A DNA stretch of 64,000 bases from contig NW_026870906.1 in the NCBI RefSeq assembly GCF_033118175.1, positions 558,001 to 622,000 on the forward strand, written 5' to 3'. Below the pieces are notes generated by a model. The model saw only the letters and a list, made by a program, of their open reading frames with translations, ran no database searches and had not been told where the DNA came from. A program made the position numbers and the translations under genes. Position 1 is the stretch's first letter; the number at the start of each line of letters is the position of its first letter. Source of the DNA: Dama dama (taxonomy: Eukaryota; Chordata; Mammalia; Artiodactyla; Cervidae). This document shows, in pieces, positions 26,400 to 40,700 of the stretch.

Positions 26400-29300
26400 T
26401 TTTGAAGCTCTTCATATTTTTCACACCTTTTCAGGCTCTTCATGTTTTTGAACACCGCTTCATGCTCCTCCTATTTTTCAGACCGTTTAATGCTCCTCAT
26501 GTATTACACACCTTTTGAAGCTCTTTGTATTTTTCACACCTTTTCAGGCTCCTCATGTTTCTGAACACCGATTCATGATCCTCCTCTTTCAGACCATTTC
26601 ATGCTCCTCATATTTTTGACACCTTTTGAATCTCTTCATATTTTTCACTTTTTCAAGCTCTTCATGTTTTTGAACACCGCTTCATGCTCCTGCTATTTTT
26701 CAGACAATTTCATGCTCCTCATATATTTGACACCTTTTGAAGCTCTTCATATTTTTCAAAACTTTTAAGGCTCTTCATGTTTTTCAACACCGCTTCATGC
26801 TCCTCCTATTTTTCAGACGGTTTCATGCTCCTCATATTTTTGACACCTTTGGAAGCTCTTCATATTTTTCACACCTTTTCAGGCTCTTCATGTTTTTCAA
26901 CACCAATTCATGCTCCTCCTATTTACCAGACCGTTTCATGATCCTCATATTTTTGACTCCTTTTGAAGCTCTTCATATTTTTCACACTTTTTCAGGCTTT
27001 TCAGGTTTTTCTACACTGCTTCATGTTCCTCCTAATTTTCAGACCGTTTCATGCTCCTCATATTTCTGACACCTTTTGAAGCTCTTCATATATTTCACAC
27101 CTTATCAGGCTCTTCATGTTTTTGAACACCGCTTCATGCTCCTCCTATTATTCAGACCGTTTCATGCTCCTCATGTATTTCACACCTTTTGAAGCTCTTC
27201 ATATTTTTCACACCTTTTCAGGCTCTTCATATTTTTGAACACCGCTTCAAGCTCCTCCTATTATTCAGACCGTTTCATGCTCCTCATATTTTTGACACCT
27301 TTTGAAGCTCTTCACAAATTTCACACATTTTCAGGCTCTTCATGTTTTTCAACACCGCTTCATGCTCCTCCTATTTTTCAGACCGTTTCATGCTTTTCAG
27401 AATTTTGACACCATTTGAAGCTCTTCACATTTATCACACCTTTTCATGCTCTTCATCTTTTTCAAATGCGTTTCATGCTCCTCCTATTTTTCAGACTGTT
27501 TCATGCTCCTCATATTTTGGACACTTTTTGAAGCTCTTCATATTTTTCACACCTTTTCAGGCTCTTCATGTTTTTCAACACCGCTTCATGCTCCTCCTAT
27601 TTTTCAGACCGTTTCATGCTCCTCATATTTTTGACACCTTTTGAATCTCTTCATATATTTCACACCTTTTCAGGCTCTTCATGTTTTTCAACACCGCTTC
27701 ATGCTCCTCCTATTTTTCAAACCGTTTCATGCTCATCTCATTTTTGACACCTTTTGAAGCTCTTCATACTTTTGACACCTTTTGAAGCTCTTCATACTTT
27801 TGACAGCTTTTGAAGTTCTTCACATTTTTCACAAGTTTTCAGGCTCTTCTTGTTTTTCAACACCACTTCATGCTCCTCCTATTTTCAGACCGTTTCATGC
27901 TCCTCATATTTTTGACACCTTTTGAAGCTCTTCATATATTTCACACGTGTTCAGGCTCTTCATGTTTTTGAACACCGCTTCATGCTCCTCCTATTATTCA
28001 GACCGTTTCATGCTCCTCATGTATTTCACACCTTTTGAAGCTCTTCATATTTTTCACACCTTTTCAGGCTCTTCAGGTTTTTGAACACTGATTCAAGCTC
28101 CTCCTATTTTTCAGACCGTTTCATGCTCTTCATGTATTTCACACCTTTTGAAACTCTTCATATTTTTCAAAACTGTTCAGTCTTTTCATGTTTTTCAACA
28201 CCGCTTCATGCTCCTCCTATTTTTCAGACGGTTTCAGGCTCCTCATATTTTTGACACCTTTGGAAGTTCTTCATATTTTTCACACCTTTTCAGGCTCTTC
28301 ATGTTTTTCAACACTGCTTCATGCTCCTCCTATTTTTCAGACCGTTTCATGCTCCTCATGTATTTCACAACTTTTGAAGCTCTTCATATTTTTCACACCT
28401 TTTCAGGCTCTTTATGTTTTGGAACACCGTTTCATGCTCCTCCTATTTTTCAGACCTTTCATGAACCTCATATATTTGACGCCTTTTGAAGCCCTTCATA
28501 TATTATCACCTTTTCAGGCTCTTCATTTTTTTCAACACCGCTTCATGATCCTCCTATTGTTCAGACCTTTTCATGCTTCCCATATTTTTGACACCTTTTG
28601 AAGCTCTTCATATTTTTTACACCTTTTCAGGCTCTTCATGTTTTTCAACACCACTTCATGCTCCTCCTATTTTTCAGACCTTTTCATACTCCTCATATTT
28701 TTGACACCTTTTGAAGCTCCTCATATATTTCACTCCTTTTCAGTCTCTTTATGTTTTTCAACACCACTTCATGCTCCTCCTATTTTTCATACTGTTTCAT
28801 GCTCATCTCATTTTTGACACCTTTTGAAGCTCTTCATATTTTTCACACCTTTTGAAGTTCTTCATATTCTTCACTCCTTTTCAGGCTCTTTATGTTTTTC
28901 AACACCATTTCATGCTCCTCCTATTTTTCATAGCGTTTCAGGCTCATCTCATTTTTGACACCTTTTGAAGCTCTTCATATTTTTCACAAATTTTGAAGCT
29001 CTTCATAATTTTCACTCGTTTTCAGGCTCTTTATGTTTTTCAAAACCACTTCATGCTCCTCCTGTTTTTCAGACCGTTTCATGCTCCTAATATATTTGAC
29101 ACCTTTTGAAGCTCTTCATATTTTTCACAAATTTTGAAGCTCTTCATAATTTTCACTCGTTTTCAGGCTCTTTCTGTTTTTCAAAACCACTTCATGCTCC
29201 TCCTATTTTTCAGACCGTTTCATGCTTTTCATAACTTTGACACCATTTGAAGCTCTTCACATTTATCACACCTTTTCATGCTCTTCATCTTTTTCAAATC

Positions 29301-30090
29301 CGTTTCATGCTCCTCCTATTTTTCAGACTGTTTCATGCTCCTCATATTTTGGACACCTTTTGAAGCTCTTCATATTCTTCACTCCTTTTCAGTCTCTTTA
29401 TGTTTTTCAACACCATTTCATGCTCCTCCTATTTTTGATAGCGTTTCAGGTTCATCTCATTTTTGACACCTTTTGAAGCTCTTCATATTTTTCACAAATT
29501 TTGAAGCTCTTCATAATTTTCACTCATTTTCAGGCTCTTTATGTTTTTCAAAACCACTTCATGCTCCTCCTGTTTTTCAGACCGTTTCATGCTCCTAATA
29601 TATTTGACACCTTTTGAAGCTCTTCATATTTTTCACACCTTTTCAGGCTCTTCATGTGTTTGAACACCGCTTCATGCTCCTCCTATTTTTCAGACCGTTT
29701 AATGCTCCTCATGTATCACACACCTTTTGAAGCTCTTCGTATTTTTCACACCTTTTCAGGCTCCTCATGTTTTTGAACACCGATTCATGATCCTCCTATT
29801 TTCAGACTGTTTCATGCTCCTCATATTTTTGACACCTTTTGAAGCTCTTCATATTTTTCACACCTTTTCAGGCTCTTCATGTTTTTCAACACCGCTTCAT
29901 GCTCCTCCTATTTTTCAGACCGTTTCATGCTCCTCATATTTTTGACACCTTTTGAATCTCTTCATATTTTTCAAACCTTTTCATGCTCTTCATGTTTTTC
30001 AACATCGTTTCATGCTCCTCCTATTTTTCAGAGTGTTTCATGCACCTCATATTATTGACACCTTTTGAAGCTCTTCATATATTTCACATC
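26400..30090 (+). repeat. 4.59-kb spaced duplication, copy 1 (3.7 kb long)
   Basis: The span matches 30,994-34,684 at a constant offset of 4,594 bp over its whole length, with only scattered substitutions. Examples are cttatcaggctc against cttttcaggctc near 27.1 kb and ggacactttttg against ggataccttttg near 27.5 kb. By eye identity is about 99%. The constant offset means no insertion or deletion of net length occurred since duplication. Confidence 0.85.
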
Positions 30091-30189
30091 TTTTCATGCT
30101 CTTCATGTTTTTCAACATCGTTTCATGCTCCTCCTATTTTTCAGAGTGTTTCATGCACCTCATATTTTTGACACCTTTTGAAGCTCTTC

Positions 30190-30994
30190 ATATATTTCAC
30201 ACCTTTTCAGGCTCTTCATGTTTTTGAACACCGCTTCATGCTCCTCCTATTATTCAGACCGTTTCATGCTCCTCATGTATTTCACACCTTTTGAAGCTCT
30301 TCATATTTTTCACACCTTTTCAGGCTCTTCAGGTTTTTGAACACCGATTCAAGCTCCTCCTATTTTTCAGACCGTTTCATGCTCTTCATGTACTTCACAC
30401 CTTTTGAAGCTCTTCATATTTTTCAAAACTGTTCAGGCTCTTCATGTTTTTGAACACCGCTTCATGCTCCTCCTATTATTCGGACCGTTTCATGCTCCTC
30501 ATGTATTTCACACCTTTTGAAGCTCTTCATATTTTTCACACCTTTTCAGGCTCTTCATGTTTTTCAACACAAATTCATGCTCCTCCTATTTTTCAGACCG
30601 TTTCATGATCCTCATATTTTGACTCCTTTTGAAGCTTTTCACATTATTCACACCTTTTCAGGCTCTTCTTGTTTTTCAACACTGCTTCATCCTCCTCCTA
30701 TTTTTCAGACCGTTTCATGCTCCTCATATTTCTGACACCTTTGGAAGCTCTTCATATATTTCACACATTTTCAGGCTCTTCATTTATTTCAACAGCACTT
30801 CATGCTCCTCCTATTTTTCAGACCGGTTCATGCTCCTCATCTTTCTGACAGCTTTTGAAGATATTCATATTTTTCACACCTTTTCAAACTCTTCATATTT
30901 TTCACACCTTTTCAGGCTCTTCATGTTTTTGAACACCGCTTCATGCTCTTCCTATTTTTCAGACCATTTCATGCTCCTCATGTATTACACAACT
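30190..30994 (+). repeat. Linking block between 4.59-kb copies, related to 25.03-25.83 kb
   Basis: This segment separates the two 3.7-kb copies. It is a copy of 25.03-25.83 kb with one extra 113-bp unit at about 30,660-30,772. The arrangement suggests that the duplicated repeat originally included a version of this segment. Confidence 0.72.
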
Positions 30995-33900
30995 TTTGAA
31001 GCTCTTCGTATTTTTCACACCTTTTCAGGCTCTTCATGTTTTTGAACACCACTTCATGCTCCTCCTATTTTTCAGACCGTTTAATGCTCCTCATGTATTA
31101 CACACCTTTTGAAGCTCTTCGTATTTTTCACACCTTTTCAGGCTCCTCATGTTTCTGAACACCGATTCATGATCCTCCTCTTTCAGACCATTTCATGCTC
31201 CTCATATTTTTGACACCTTTTGAATCTCTTCATATTTTTCACTTTTTCAAGCTCTTCATGTTTTTGAACACCGCTTCATGCTCCTGCTATTTTTCAGACA
31301 ATTTCATGCTCCTCATATATTTGACACCTTTTGAAGCTCTTCATATTTTTCAAAACTTTTAAGGCTCTTCATGTTTTTCAACACCGCTTCATGCTCCTCC
31401 TATTTTTCAGACGGTTTCATGCTCCTCATATTTTTGACACCTTTGGAAGCTCTTCATATTTTTCACACCTTTTCAGGCTCTTCATGTTTTTCAACACCAA
31501 TTCATGCTCCTCCTATTTACCAGACCGTTTCATGATCCTCATATTTTTGACTCCTTTTGAAGCTCTTCATATTTTTCACACTTTTTCAGGCTTTTCAGGT
31601 TTTTCTACACTGCTTCATGTTCCTCCTAATTTTCAGACCGTTTCATGCTCCTCATATTTCTGACACCTTTTGAAGCTCTTCATATATTTCACACCTTTTC
31701 AGGCTCTTCATGTTTTTGAACACCGCTTCATGCTCCTCCTATTATTCAGACCGTTTCATGCTCCTCATGTATTTCACACCTTTTGAAGCTCTTCATATTT
31801 TTCACACCTTTTCAGGCTCTTCATATTTTTGAACACCGCTTCAAGCTCCTCCTATTATTCAGACCGTTTCATGCTCCTCATATTTTTGACACCTTTTGAA
31901 GCTCTTCACAAATTTCACACATTTTCAGGCTCTTCATGTTTTTCAACACCGCTTCATGCTCCTCCTATTTTTCAGACCGTTTCATGCTTTTCATAATTTT
32001 GACACCATTTGAAGCTCTTCACATTTATCACACCTTTTCATGCTCTTCATCTTTTTCAAATGCGTTTCATGCTCCTCCTATTTTTCAGACTGTTTCATGC
32101 TCCTCATATTTTGGATACCTTTTGAAGCTCTGCATATTTTTCACACCTTTTCAGGCTCTTCATGTTTTTCAACACCGCTTCATGCTCCTCCTATTTTTCA
32201 GACCGTTTCATGCTCCTCATATTTTTGACACCTTTTGAATCTCTTCATATATTTCACACCTTTTCAGGCTCTTCATGTTTTTCAACACCGCTTCATGCTC
32301 CTCCTATTTTTCAAACCGTTTCATGCTCATCTCATTTTTGACACCTTTTGAAGCTCTTCATACTTTTGACACCTTTTGAAGCTCTTCATACTTTTGAAAG
32401 CTTTTGAAGTTCTTCACATTTTTCACAAGTTTTCAGGCTCTTCTTGTTTTTCAACACCACTTCATGCTCCTCCTATTTTCAGACCGTTTCATGCTCCTCA
32501 TATTTTTGACACCTTTTGAAGCTCTTCATATATTTCACACGTGTTCAGGCTCTTCATGTTTTTGAACACCGCTTCATGCTCCTCCTATTATTCAGACCGT
32601 TTCATGCTCCTCATGTATTTCACACCTTTTGAAGCTCTTCATATTTTTCACACCTTTTCAGGCTCTTCAGGTTTTTGAACACTGATTCAAGCTCCTCCTA
32701 TTTTTCAGACCGTTTCATGCTCTTCATGTATTTCACACCTTTTGAAACTCTTCATATTTTTCAAAACTGTTCAGGCTCTTCATGTTTTTCAACACCGCTT
32801 CATGCTCCTCCTATTTTTCAGACGGTTTCAGGCTCCTCATATTTTTGACACCTTTGGAAGTTCTTCATATTTTTCACACCTTTTCAGGCTCTTCATGTTT
32901 TTCAACACTGCTTCATGCTCCTCCTATTTTTCAGACCGTTTCATGCTCCTCATGTATTTCACAACTTTTGAAGCTCTTCATATTTTTCACACCTTTTCAG
33001 GCTCTTCATGGTTTGGAACACCGTTTCATGCTCCTCCTATTTTTCAGACCTTTCATGAACCTCATATATTTGACGCCTTTTGAAGCCCTTCATATATTAT
33101 CACCTTTTCAGGCTCTTCATTTTTTTCAACACCGCTTCATGATCCTCCTATTGTTCAGACCTTTTCATGCTTCCCATATTTTTGACACCTTTTGAAGCTC
33201 TTCATATTTTTTACACCTTTTCAGGCTCTTCATGTTTTTCAACGCCACTTCATGCTCCTCCTATTTTTCAGACCTTTTCATACTCCTCATATTTTTGACA
33301 CCTTTTGAAGCTCCTCATATATTTCACTCCTTTTCAGTCTCTTTATGTTTTTCAACACCACTTCATGCTCCTCCTATTTTTCATACTGTTTCATGATCAT
33401 CTCATTTTTGACACCTTTTGAAGCTCTTCATATTTTTCACACCTTTTGAAGTTCTTCATATTCTTCACTCCTTTTCAGGCTCTTTATGTTTTTCAACACC
33501 ATTTCATGCTCCTCCTATTTTTCATAGCGTTTCAGGCTCATCTCATTTTTGACACCTTTTGAAGCTCTTCATATTTTTCACAAATTTTGAAGCTCTTCAT
33601 AATTTTCACTCATTTTCAGGCTCTTTATGTTTTTCAAAACCACTTCATGCTCCTCCTGTTTTTCAGACCGTTTCATGCTCCTAATATATTTGACACCTTT
33701 TGAAGCTCTTCATATTTTTCACAAATTTTGAAGCTCTTCATAATTTTCACTCGTTTTCAGGCTCTTTCTGTTTTTCAAAACCACTTCATGCTCCTCCTAT
33801 TTTTCAGACCGTTTCATGCTTTTCATAACTTTGACACCATTTGAAGCTCTTCACATTTATCACACCTTTTCATGCTCTTCATCTTTTTCAAATCCGTTTC

Positions 33901-34684
33901 ATGCTCCTCCTATTTTTCAGACTGTTTCATGCTCCTCATATTTTGGACACCTTTTGAAGCTCTTCATATTCTTCACTCCTATTCAGGCTCTTTATGTTTT
34001 TCAACACCATTTCATGCTCCTCCTATTTTTGATAGCGTTTCAGGTTCATCTCATTTTTGACACCTTTTGAAGCTCTTCATATTTTTCACAAATTTTGAAG
34101 CTCTTCATAATTTTCACTCATTTTCAGGCTCTTTATGTTTTTCAAAAACACTTCATGCTCCTCCTGTTTTTCAGACCGTTTCATGCTCCTAATATATTTG
34201 ACACCTTTTGAAGCTCTTCATATTTTTCACACCTTTTCAGGCTCTTCATGTTTTTGAACACCGCTTCATGCTCCTCCTATTTTTCAGACCGTTTAATGCT
34301 CCTCATGTATCACACACCTTTTGAAGCTCTTCGTATTTTTCACACCTTTTCAGGCTCCTCATGTTTTTGAACACCGATTCATGATCCTCCTATTTTCAGA
34401 CTGTTTCATGCTCCTCATATTTTTGACACCTTTTGAAGCTCTTCATATTTTTCACACCTTTTCAGGCTCTTCATGTTTTTCAACACCGCTTCATGCTCCT
34501 CCTATTTTTCAGACCGTTTCATGCTCCTCATATTTTTGACACCTTTTGAATCTCTTCATATTTTTCAAACCTTTTCATGCTCTTCATGTTTTTCAACATC
34601 GTTTCATGCTCCTCCTATTTTTCAGCGTGTTTCATGCACCTCATATTATTGACACCTTTTGAAGCTCTTCATATATTTCACATC
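30994..34684 (+). repeat. 4.59-kb spaced duplication, copy 2 (3.7 kb long)
   Basis: This is the second member of the 4,594-bp pair. Its right end overlaps the start of the 3.52-kb tandem duplication. After about 34,684 copy 1 continues with a second aacatcgtttc/cagagtgtttc unit while this copy switches to aacactgtttctagctc. Confidence 0.85.
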
Positions 34685-37600
34685 TTTTCAGGCTCTTCAT
34701 GTTTTTCAACACTGTTTCTAGCTCTTCCTATTTTTCAGACCGTTCCATGCTTCCAATATTTTTGACACCTATTGAAGCTCTTCATATTTTTCACACCTTT
34801 TCATGCCCTTCATCATTTTCAAAACCGTTTCATTCTCATCCTACTTTTAAGACTGTTTCATGCTCCTCATATTTTTGACACCTTTTGAAGCTCTTCATAA
34901 TTTCCACACATTTTCAGGCTCTTCATGTTTTTCAATGCCGCTTCATGCTCCTCCTATTTTCAGACCGTTGCATGCTCCTCGTATCTTTGACACCTTTTGA
35001 AGCTCTTCATATTTTTCACACCTTTTCAGACTCTTACTTTTTTTTAAACACCGCTTCATGCTCATGCTTTTTTTCAGACCGTTTCATGCTGCTCATATTT
35101 TTGACACCTTTTGAAGGTCTTCATATTTTTCACACCTTTTCAGGATTTCATGTTTGCAACACCGCTTCATGCTTCTCCTATTTTTCAGACTGTTTCATGC
35201 TCCTCATATTTTTGACATCTTTTGAAGCTCTTCATATATTTCACATCTTTTCAGGCTCTTCATGTTTTTCAAGACGGTTTTATGTTCTTCCTATTTTTCA
35301 GACCATTTCATGCTTCTCATATTTTTCACACCTTTTGAAGCTGTTCATATTTTTCACAGCTTTTCATTTTCTTCATGTTTTTCAAAACAATTTCCTTCTC
35401 ATCCTATTTTTCAGACTGTTTCATGCTCGTAATATTTTTTGACACATTTTGCAGCTCTTCATAATTTTCACACCTTTTCATGCTCTTCATGTTTTTCTAC
35501 ACCGCGTCATGCTCCTCCTATTTTTCAGACCGTTTCATGCTCCTCATGTTTTTGACACCTTTTGATGCTCTTCATATTTTTCACACCTTTTCAGGCTCTT
35601 CATGTTTTTCAACACCGCTTCATGCTCCTCCTATTGTTCAGACCGTTTCATGCTCTTCATATTTTTTACACCTTCTGAAGCTCTTCTTATTTTACACACT
35701 TTTCAGTCTCTTCATGTTTTTAGGACCGCTTCATGCTCCTCCTATTTTTCAGACCGTTTCATGCTCCTCATATTTTTGACACCTTTTGAAGCTCTTCATA
35801 TTTTTCACACCTTTTCAGGCTCTTCATGATTTTATAACCGCTTCATGCTCCTCCTATTTTTCAGACCGTTTCATGCTCCTCATGTTTTTGACACCTTTTG
35901 AAGCTCTTCATATTTTTCACACCTTTTCAGGCTCTTCATGTTTTTGAACAACATTTGATGCTCTTCCTATTTTTCAGACCGTTTCATTGTCCTCATATTT
36001 TTCACACCTTTTGAAGCTCTTCATAACTTTCACAATTTTTCAGTCTCTTCATGATTTTCCACACCGATTCCTGCTCCTCCTATTTTTCAGACCGTTTTAT
36101 ACTTTTCATATTTTTGACACCATTTGAAGCTCTTCACTTTTTTCACACCTTTTCATGCTGTTCATCTTTTTCAAAAACTTTTCATGCTCCTCCTCTTTTT
36201 CAGACTGTTTCATGCTCCTCATATTTTCACACCTTTTGAAGCCCTTCATATTTTTCACACCTTTTCAGGCTCTTCATGTTTTCAATACCGCTTCATGCTC
36301 CTCCTATTTTTCAGACCGTTTCATTCTCCTCATATTTTTGACACGTGTTGAGGCTCTTCATATTTTCCACAACTTTTCAGGCTCTTTATGTTTTTCAACA
36401 CCGCTTCATGCTCCTCCTATGTTTCTGACCGTTTTATGTTCCTCATGTATTTCACACCTTTTGAAGCTCTTCATATTTTTCACACCTTTTCAGTCTCTTC
36501 ATGTTTTTCAACACCGCTTCATTCTCCTCCTATTTTTCAGTCCGTTTCATGCTCCTCATATTTTTGACACCTTTTGAGGCTCTTCATATTTTTCAAACAT
36601 TTTCAGACTCTTGATGTTTTTCAACACCGCTTCTTGCTCCGCCTATTTTTCAGACCGTTTCATGCTCCTCATATTTTTCACACGTTTTGAGGCTCTTCAT
36701 ATTTTTCACACCTTTCAGCCTCTTCATGTTTTTGAATACCGCTTCATGCTCCTCCTATTTTTCAGACCGTTTCATGCTCCTCATGTATTTCACACCTTGT
36801 CAAGCTCTTCATATTTTTCACACCTTTTCAGGCTCTTCATGTTTTTTAACACCGTTTCATGCTGTTCCTGTTTTTCAGATCGTTTCATGCTCCTCATATT
36901 TTTGACACCTTTTGAAGCTCTTCATATTTTTCACAACTTTTCAGGCTCTACATGTTTTTCAACACCGTTTCATGATCCTCCTATTTTTAAGGCCGTTTCA
37001 TGCTCCTCATATTTTTGACAGATTTTGAAGCTCTTCATATTTTTCACACCTTTTCAGTCTCTTCATGTTTTTCAACACCGCTTCATGCTGTTCCTGTTTT
37101 TCAGATCGTTTCATGCTCCTCATATTTTTGACACCTTTTGAAGCTCTTCATATTTTTCACACCTTTTCTGGCTCTTCAAATTTTGGAACACCGTTTCATG
37201 CTCCGCCTATTTTTCAGACCGTTTAATGCTCCTATATTTTTGACACCTTTTGAAGCTCTTCATATTTTTCACACCTTTTCAGGCTCTTCATGTTTTTGAA
37301 CACCGGTTCATGCTCCTCCTATTTTTCAGACCGTTTCATGCTCGTCATATTTTTAACAAGTTTAGAAGCTCTTCATATATTTCACACCTTTTCAGGCTCT
37401 TCATGTTTTCAACACCACTTCATGCTCCTCCTTTTTTTCAGCCCTTTTCATGCTCATCTCATTTTTGACACCTTTGAAGCTCTTCATATTTTTCCCACCT
37501 TTTGAAGCTCTTCATATTTTTGACACTTTTTCAGGCTCTTCATGTTTTTCAACACCTCTTCATGCTCCGCCTATTTTTCAGACCGTTTCATGCTCCTCAT

Positions 37601-37732
37601 ATTTTTCACACATTATGAGGCTCTTCATTTTTTTCACACCTTTTCAGCCTCTTCTTGTTTTTGAACACGGTTTCATGCTCCTCCTATTTTTCAGACGGTT
37701 TCCTGCTCCTCATGTATTTCACACCTTTTCAA
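34213..37732 (+). repeat. 3.52-kb tandem higher-order repeat, copy 1
   Basis: The block is followed immediately by a nearly identical copy at 37,733-41,253. The offset is 3,520 bp up to about 36.27 kb and 3,521 bp afterwards, because of a one-base difference in a T run (tgttttcaatacc here, tgtttttcaatacc there). I saw seven differences, including cagcgtgttt/cagagtgttt (34.62 kb), taagactg/taacactg (34.85 kb), aacaacatttg/aacaccatttg (35.95 kb), and cttcttgctccg/cttcatgctccg (36.63 kb). That implies roughly 99.8% identity, so the duplication is very recent or is kept uniform by gene conversion. Its first 470 bp also match 29.62-30.09 kb. Confidence 0.92.
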
Positions 37733-40700
37733 GCTCTTCATATTTTTCACACCTTTTCAGGCTCTTCATGTTTTTGAACACCGCTTCATGCTCCTCCTAT
37801 TTTTCAGACCGTTTAATGCTCCTCATGTATCACACACCTTTTGAAGCTCTTCGTATTTTTCACACCTTTTCAGGCTCCTCATGTTTTTGAACACCGATTC
37901 ATGATCCTCCTATTTTCAGACTGTTTCATGCTCCTCATATTTTTGACACCTTTTGAAGCTCTTCATATTTTTCACACCTTTTCAGGCTCTTCATGTTTTT
38001 CAACACCGCTTCATGCTCCTCCTATTTTTCAGACCGTTTCATGCTCCTCATATTTTTGACACCTTTTGAATCTCTTCATATTTTTCAAACCTTTTCATGC
38101 TCTTCATGTTTTTCAACATCGTTTCATGCTCCTCCTATTTTTCAGAGTGTTTCATGCACCTCATATTATTGACACCTTTTGAAGCTCTTCATATATTTCA
38201 CATCTTTTCAGGCTCTTCATGTTTTTCAACACTGTTTCTAGCTCTTCCTATTTTTCAGACCGTTCCATGCTTCCAATATTTTTGACACCTATTGAAGCTC
38301 TTCATATTTTTCACACCTTTTCATGCCCTTCATCATTTTCAAAACCGTTTCATTCTCATCCTACTTTTAACACTGTTTCATGCTCCTCATATTTTTGACA
38401 CCTTTTGAAGCTCTTCATAATTTCCACACATTTTCAGGCTCTTCATGTTTTTCAATGCCGCTTCATGCTCCTCCTATTTTCAGACCGTTGCATGCTCCTC
38501 GTATCTTTGACACCTTTTGAAGCTCTTCATATTTTTCACACCTTTTCAGACTCTTACTTTTTTTTAAACACCGCTTCATGCTCATGCTTTTTTTCAGACC
38601 GTTTCATGCTGCTCATATTTTTGACACCTTTTGAAGGTCTTCATATTTTTCACACCTTTTCAGGATTTCATGTTTGCAACACCGCTTCATGCTTCTCCTA
38701 TTTTTCAGACTGTTTCATGCTCCTCATATTTTTGACATCTTTTGAAGCTCTTCATATATTTCACATCTTTTCAGGCTCTTCATGTTTTTCAAGACGGTTT
38801 TATGTTCTTCCTATTTTTCAGACCATTTCATGCTTCTCATATTTTTCACACCTTTTGAAGCTGTTCATATTTTTCACAGCTTTTCATTTTCTTCATGTTT
38901 TTCAAAACAATTTCCTTCTCATCCTATTTTTCAGACTGTTTCATGCTCGTAATATTTTTTGACACATTTTGCAGCTCTTCATAATTTTCACACCTTTTCA
39001 TGCTCTTCATGTTTTTCTACACCGCGTCATGCTCCTCCTATTTTTCAGACCGTTTCATGCTCCTCATGTTTTTGACACCTTTTGATGCTCTTCATATTTT
39101 TCACACCTTTTCAGGCTCTTCATGTTTTTCAACACCGCTTCATGCTCCTCCTATTGTTCAGACCGTTTCATGCTCTTCATATTTTTTACACCTTCTGAAG
39201 CTCTTCTTATTTTACACACTTTTCAGTCTCTTCATGTTTTTAGGACCGCTTCATGCTCCTCCTATTTTTCAGACCGTTTCATGCTCCTCATATTTTTGAC
39301 ACCTTTTGAAGCTCTTCATATTTTTCACACCTTTTCAGGCTCTTCATGATTTTATAACCGCTTCATGCTCCTCCTATTTTTCAGACCGTTTCATGCTCCT
39401 CATGTTTTTGACACCTTTTGAAGCTCTTCATATTTTTCACACCTTTTCAGGCTCTTCATGTTTTTGAACACCATTTGATGCTCTTCCTATTTTTCAGACC
39501 GTTTCATTGTCCTCATATTTTTCACACCTTTTGAAGCTCTTCATAACTTTCACAATTTTTCAGTCTCTTCATGATTTTCCACACCGATTCCTGCTCCTCC
39601 TATTTTTCAGACCGTTTTATACTTTTCATATTTTTGACACCATTTGAAGCTCTTCACTTTTTTCACACCTTTTCATGCTGTTCATCTTTTTCAAAAACTT
39701 TTCATGCTCCTCCTCTTTTTCAGACTGTTTCATGCTCCTCATATTTTCACACCTTTTGAAGCCCTTCATATTTTTCACACCTTTTCAGGCTCTTCATGTT
39801 TTTCAATACCGCTTCATGCTCCTCCTATTTTTCAGACCGTTTCATTCTCCTCATATTTTTGACACGTGTTGAGGCTCTTCATATTTTCCACAACTTTTCA
39901 AGCTCTTTATGTTTTTCAACACCGCTTCATGCTCCTCCTATGTTTCTGACCGTTTTATGTTCCTCATGTATTTCACACCTTTTGAAGCTCTTCATATTTT
40001 TCACACCTTTTCAGTCTCTTCATGTTTTTCAACACCGCTTCATTCTCCTCCTATTTTTCAGTCCGTTTCATGCTCCTCATATTTTTGACACCTTTTGAGG
40101 CTCTTCATATTTTTCAAACATTTTCAGACTCTTGATGTTTTTCAACACCGCTTCATGCTCCGCCTATTTTTCAGACCGTTTCATGCTCCTCATATTTTTC
40201 ACACGTTTTGAGGCTCTTCATATTTTTCACACCTTTCAGCCTCTTCATGTTTTTGAATACCGCTTCATGCTCCTCCTATTTTTCAGACCGTTTCATGCTC
40301 CTCATGTATTTCACACCTTGTCAAGCTCTTCATATTTTTCACACCTTTTCAGGCTCTTCATGTTTTTTAACACCGTTTCATGCTGTTCCTGTTTTTCAGA
40401 TCGTTTCATGCTCCTCATATTTTTGACACCTTTTGAAGCTCTTCATATTTTTCACAACTTTTCAGGCTCTACATGTTTTTCAACACCGTTTCATGATCCT
40501 CCTATTTTTAAGGCCGTTTCATGCTCCTCATATTTTTGACAGATTTTGAAGCTCTTCATATTTTTCACACCTTTTCAGTCTCTTCATGTTTTTCAACACC
40601 GCTTCATGCTGTTCCTGTTTTTCAGATCATTTCATGCTCCTCATATTTTTGACACCTTTTGAAGCTCTTCATATTTTTCACACCTTTTCTGGCTCTTCAA

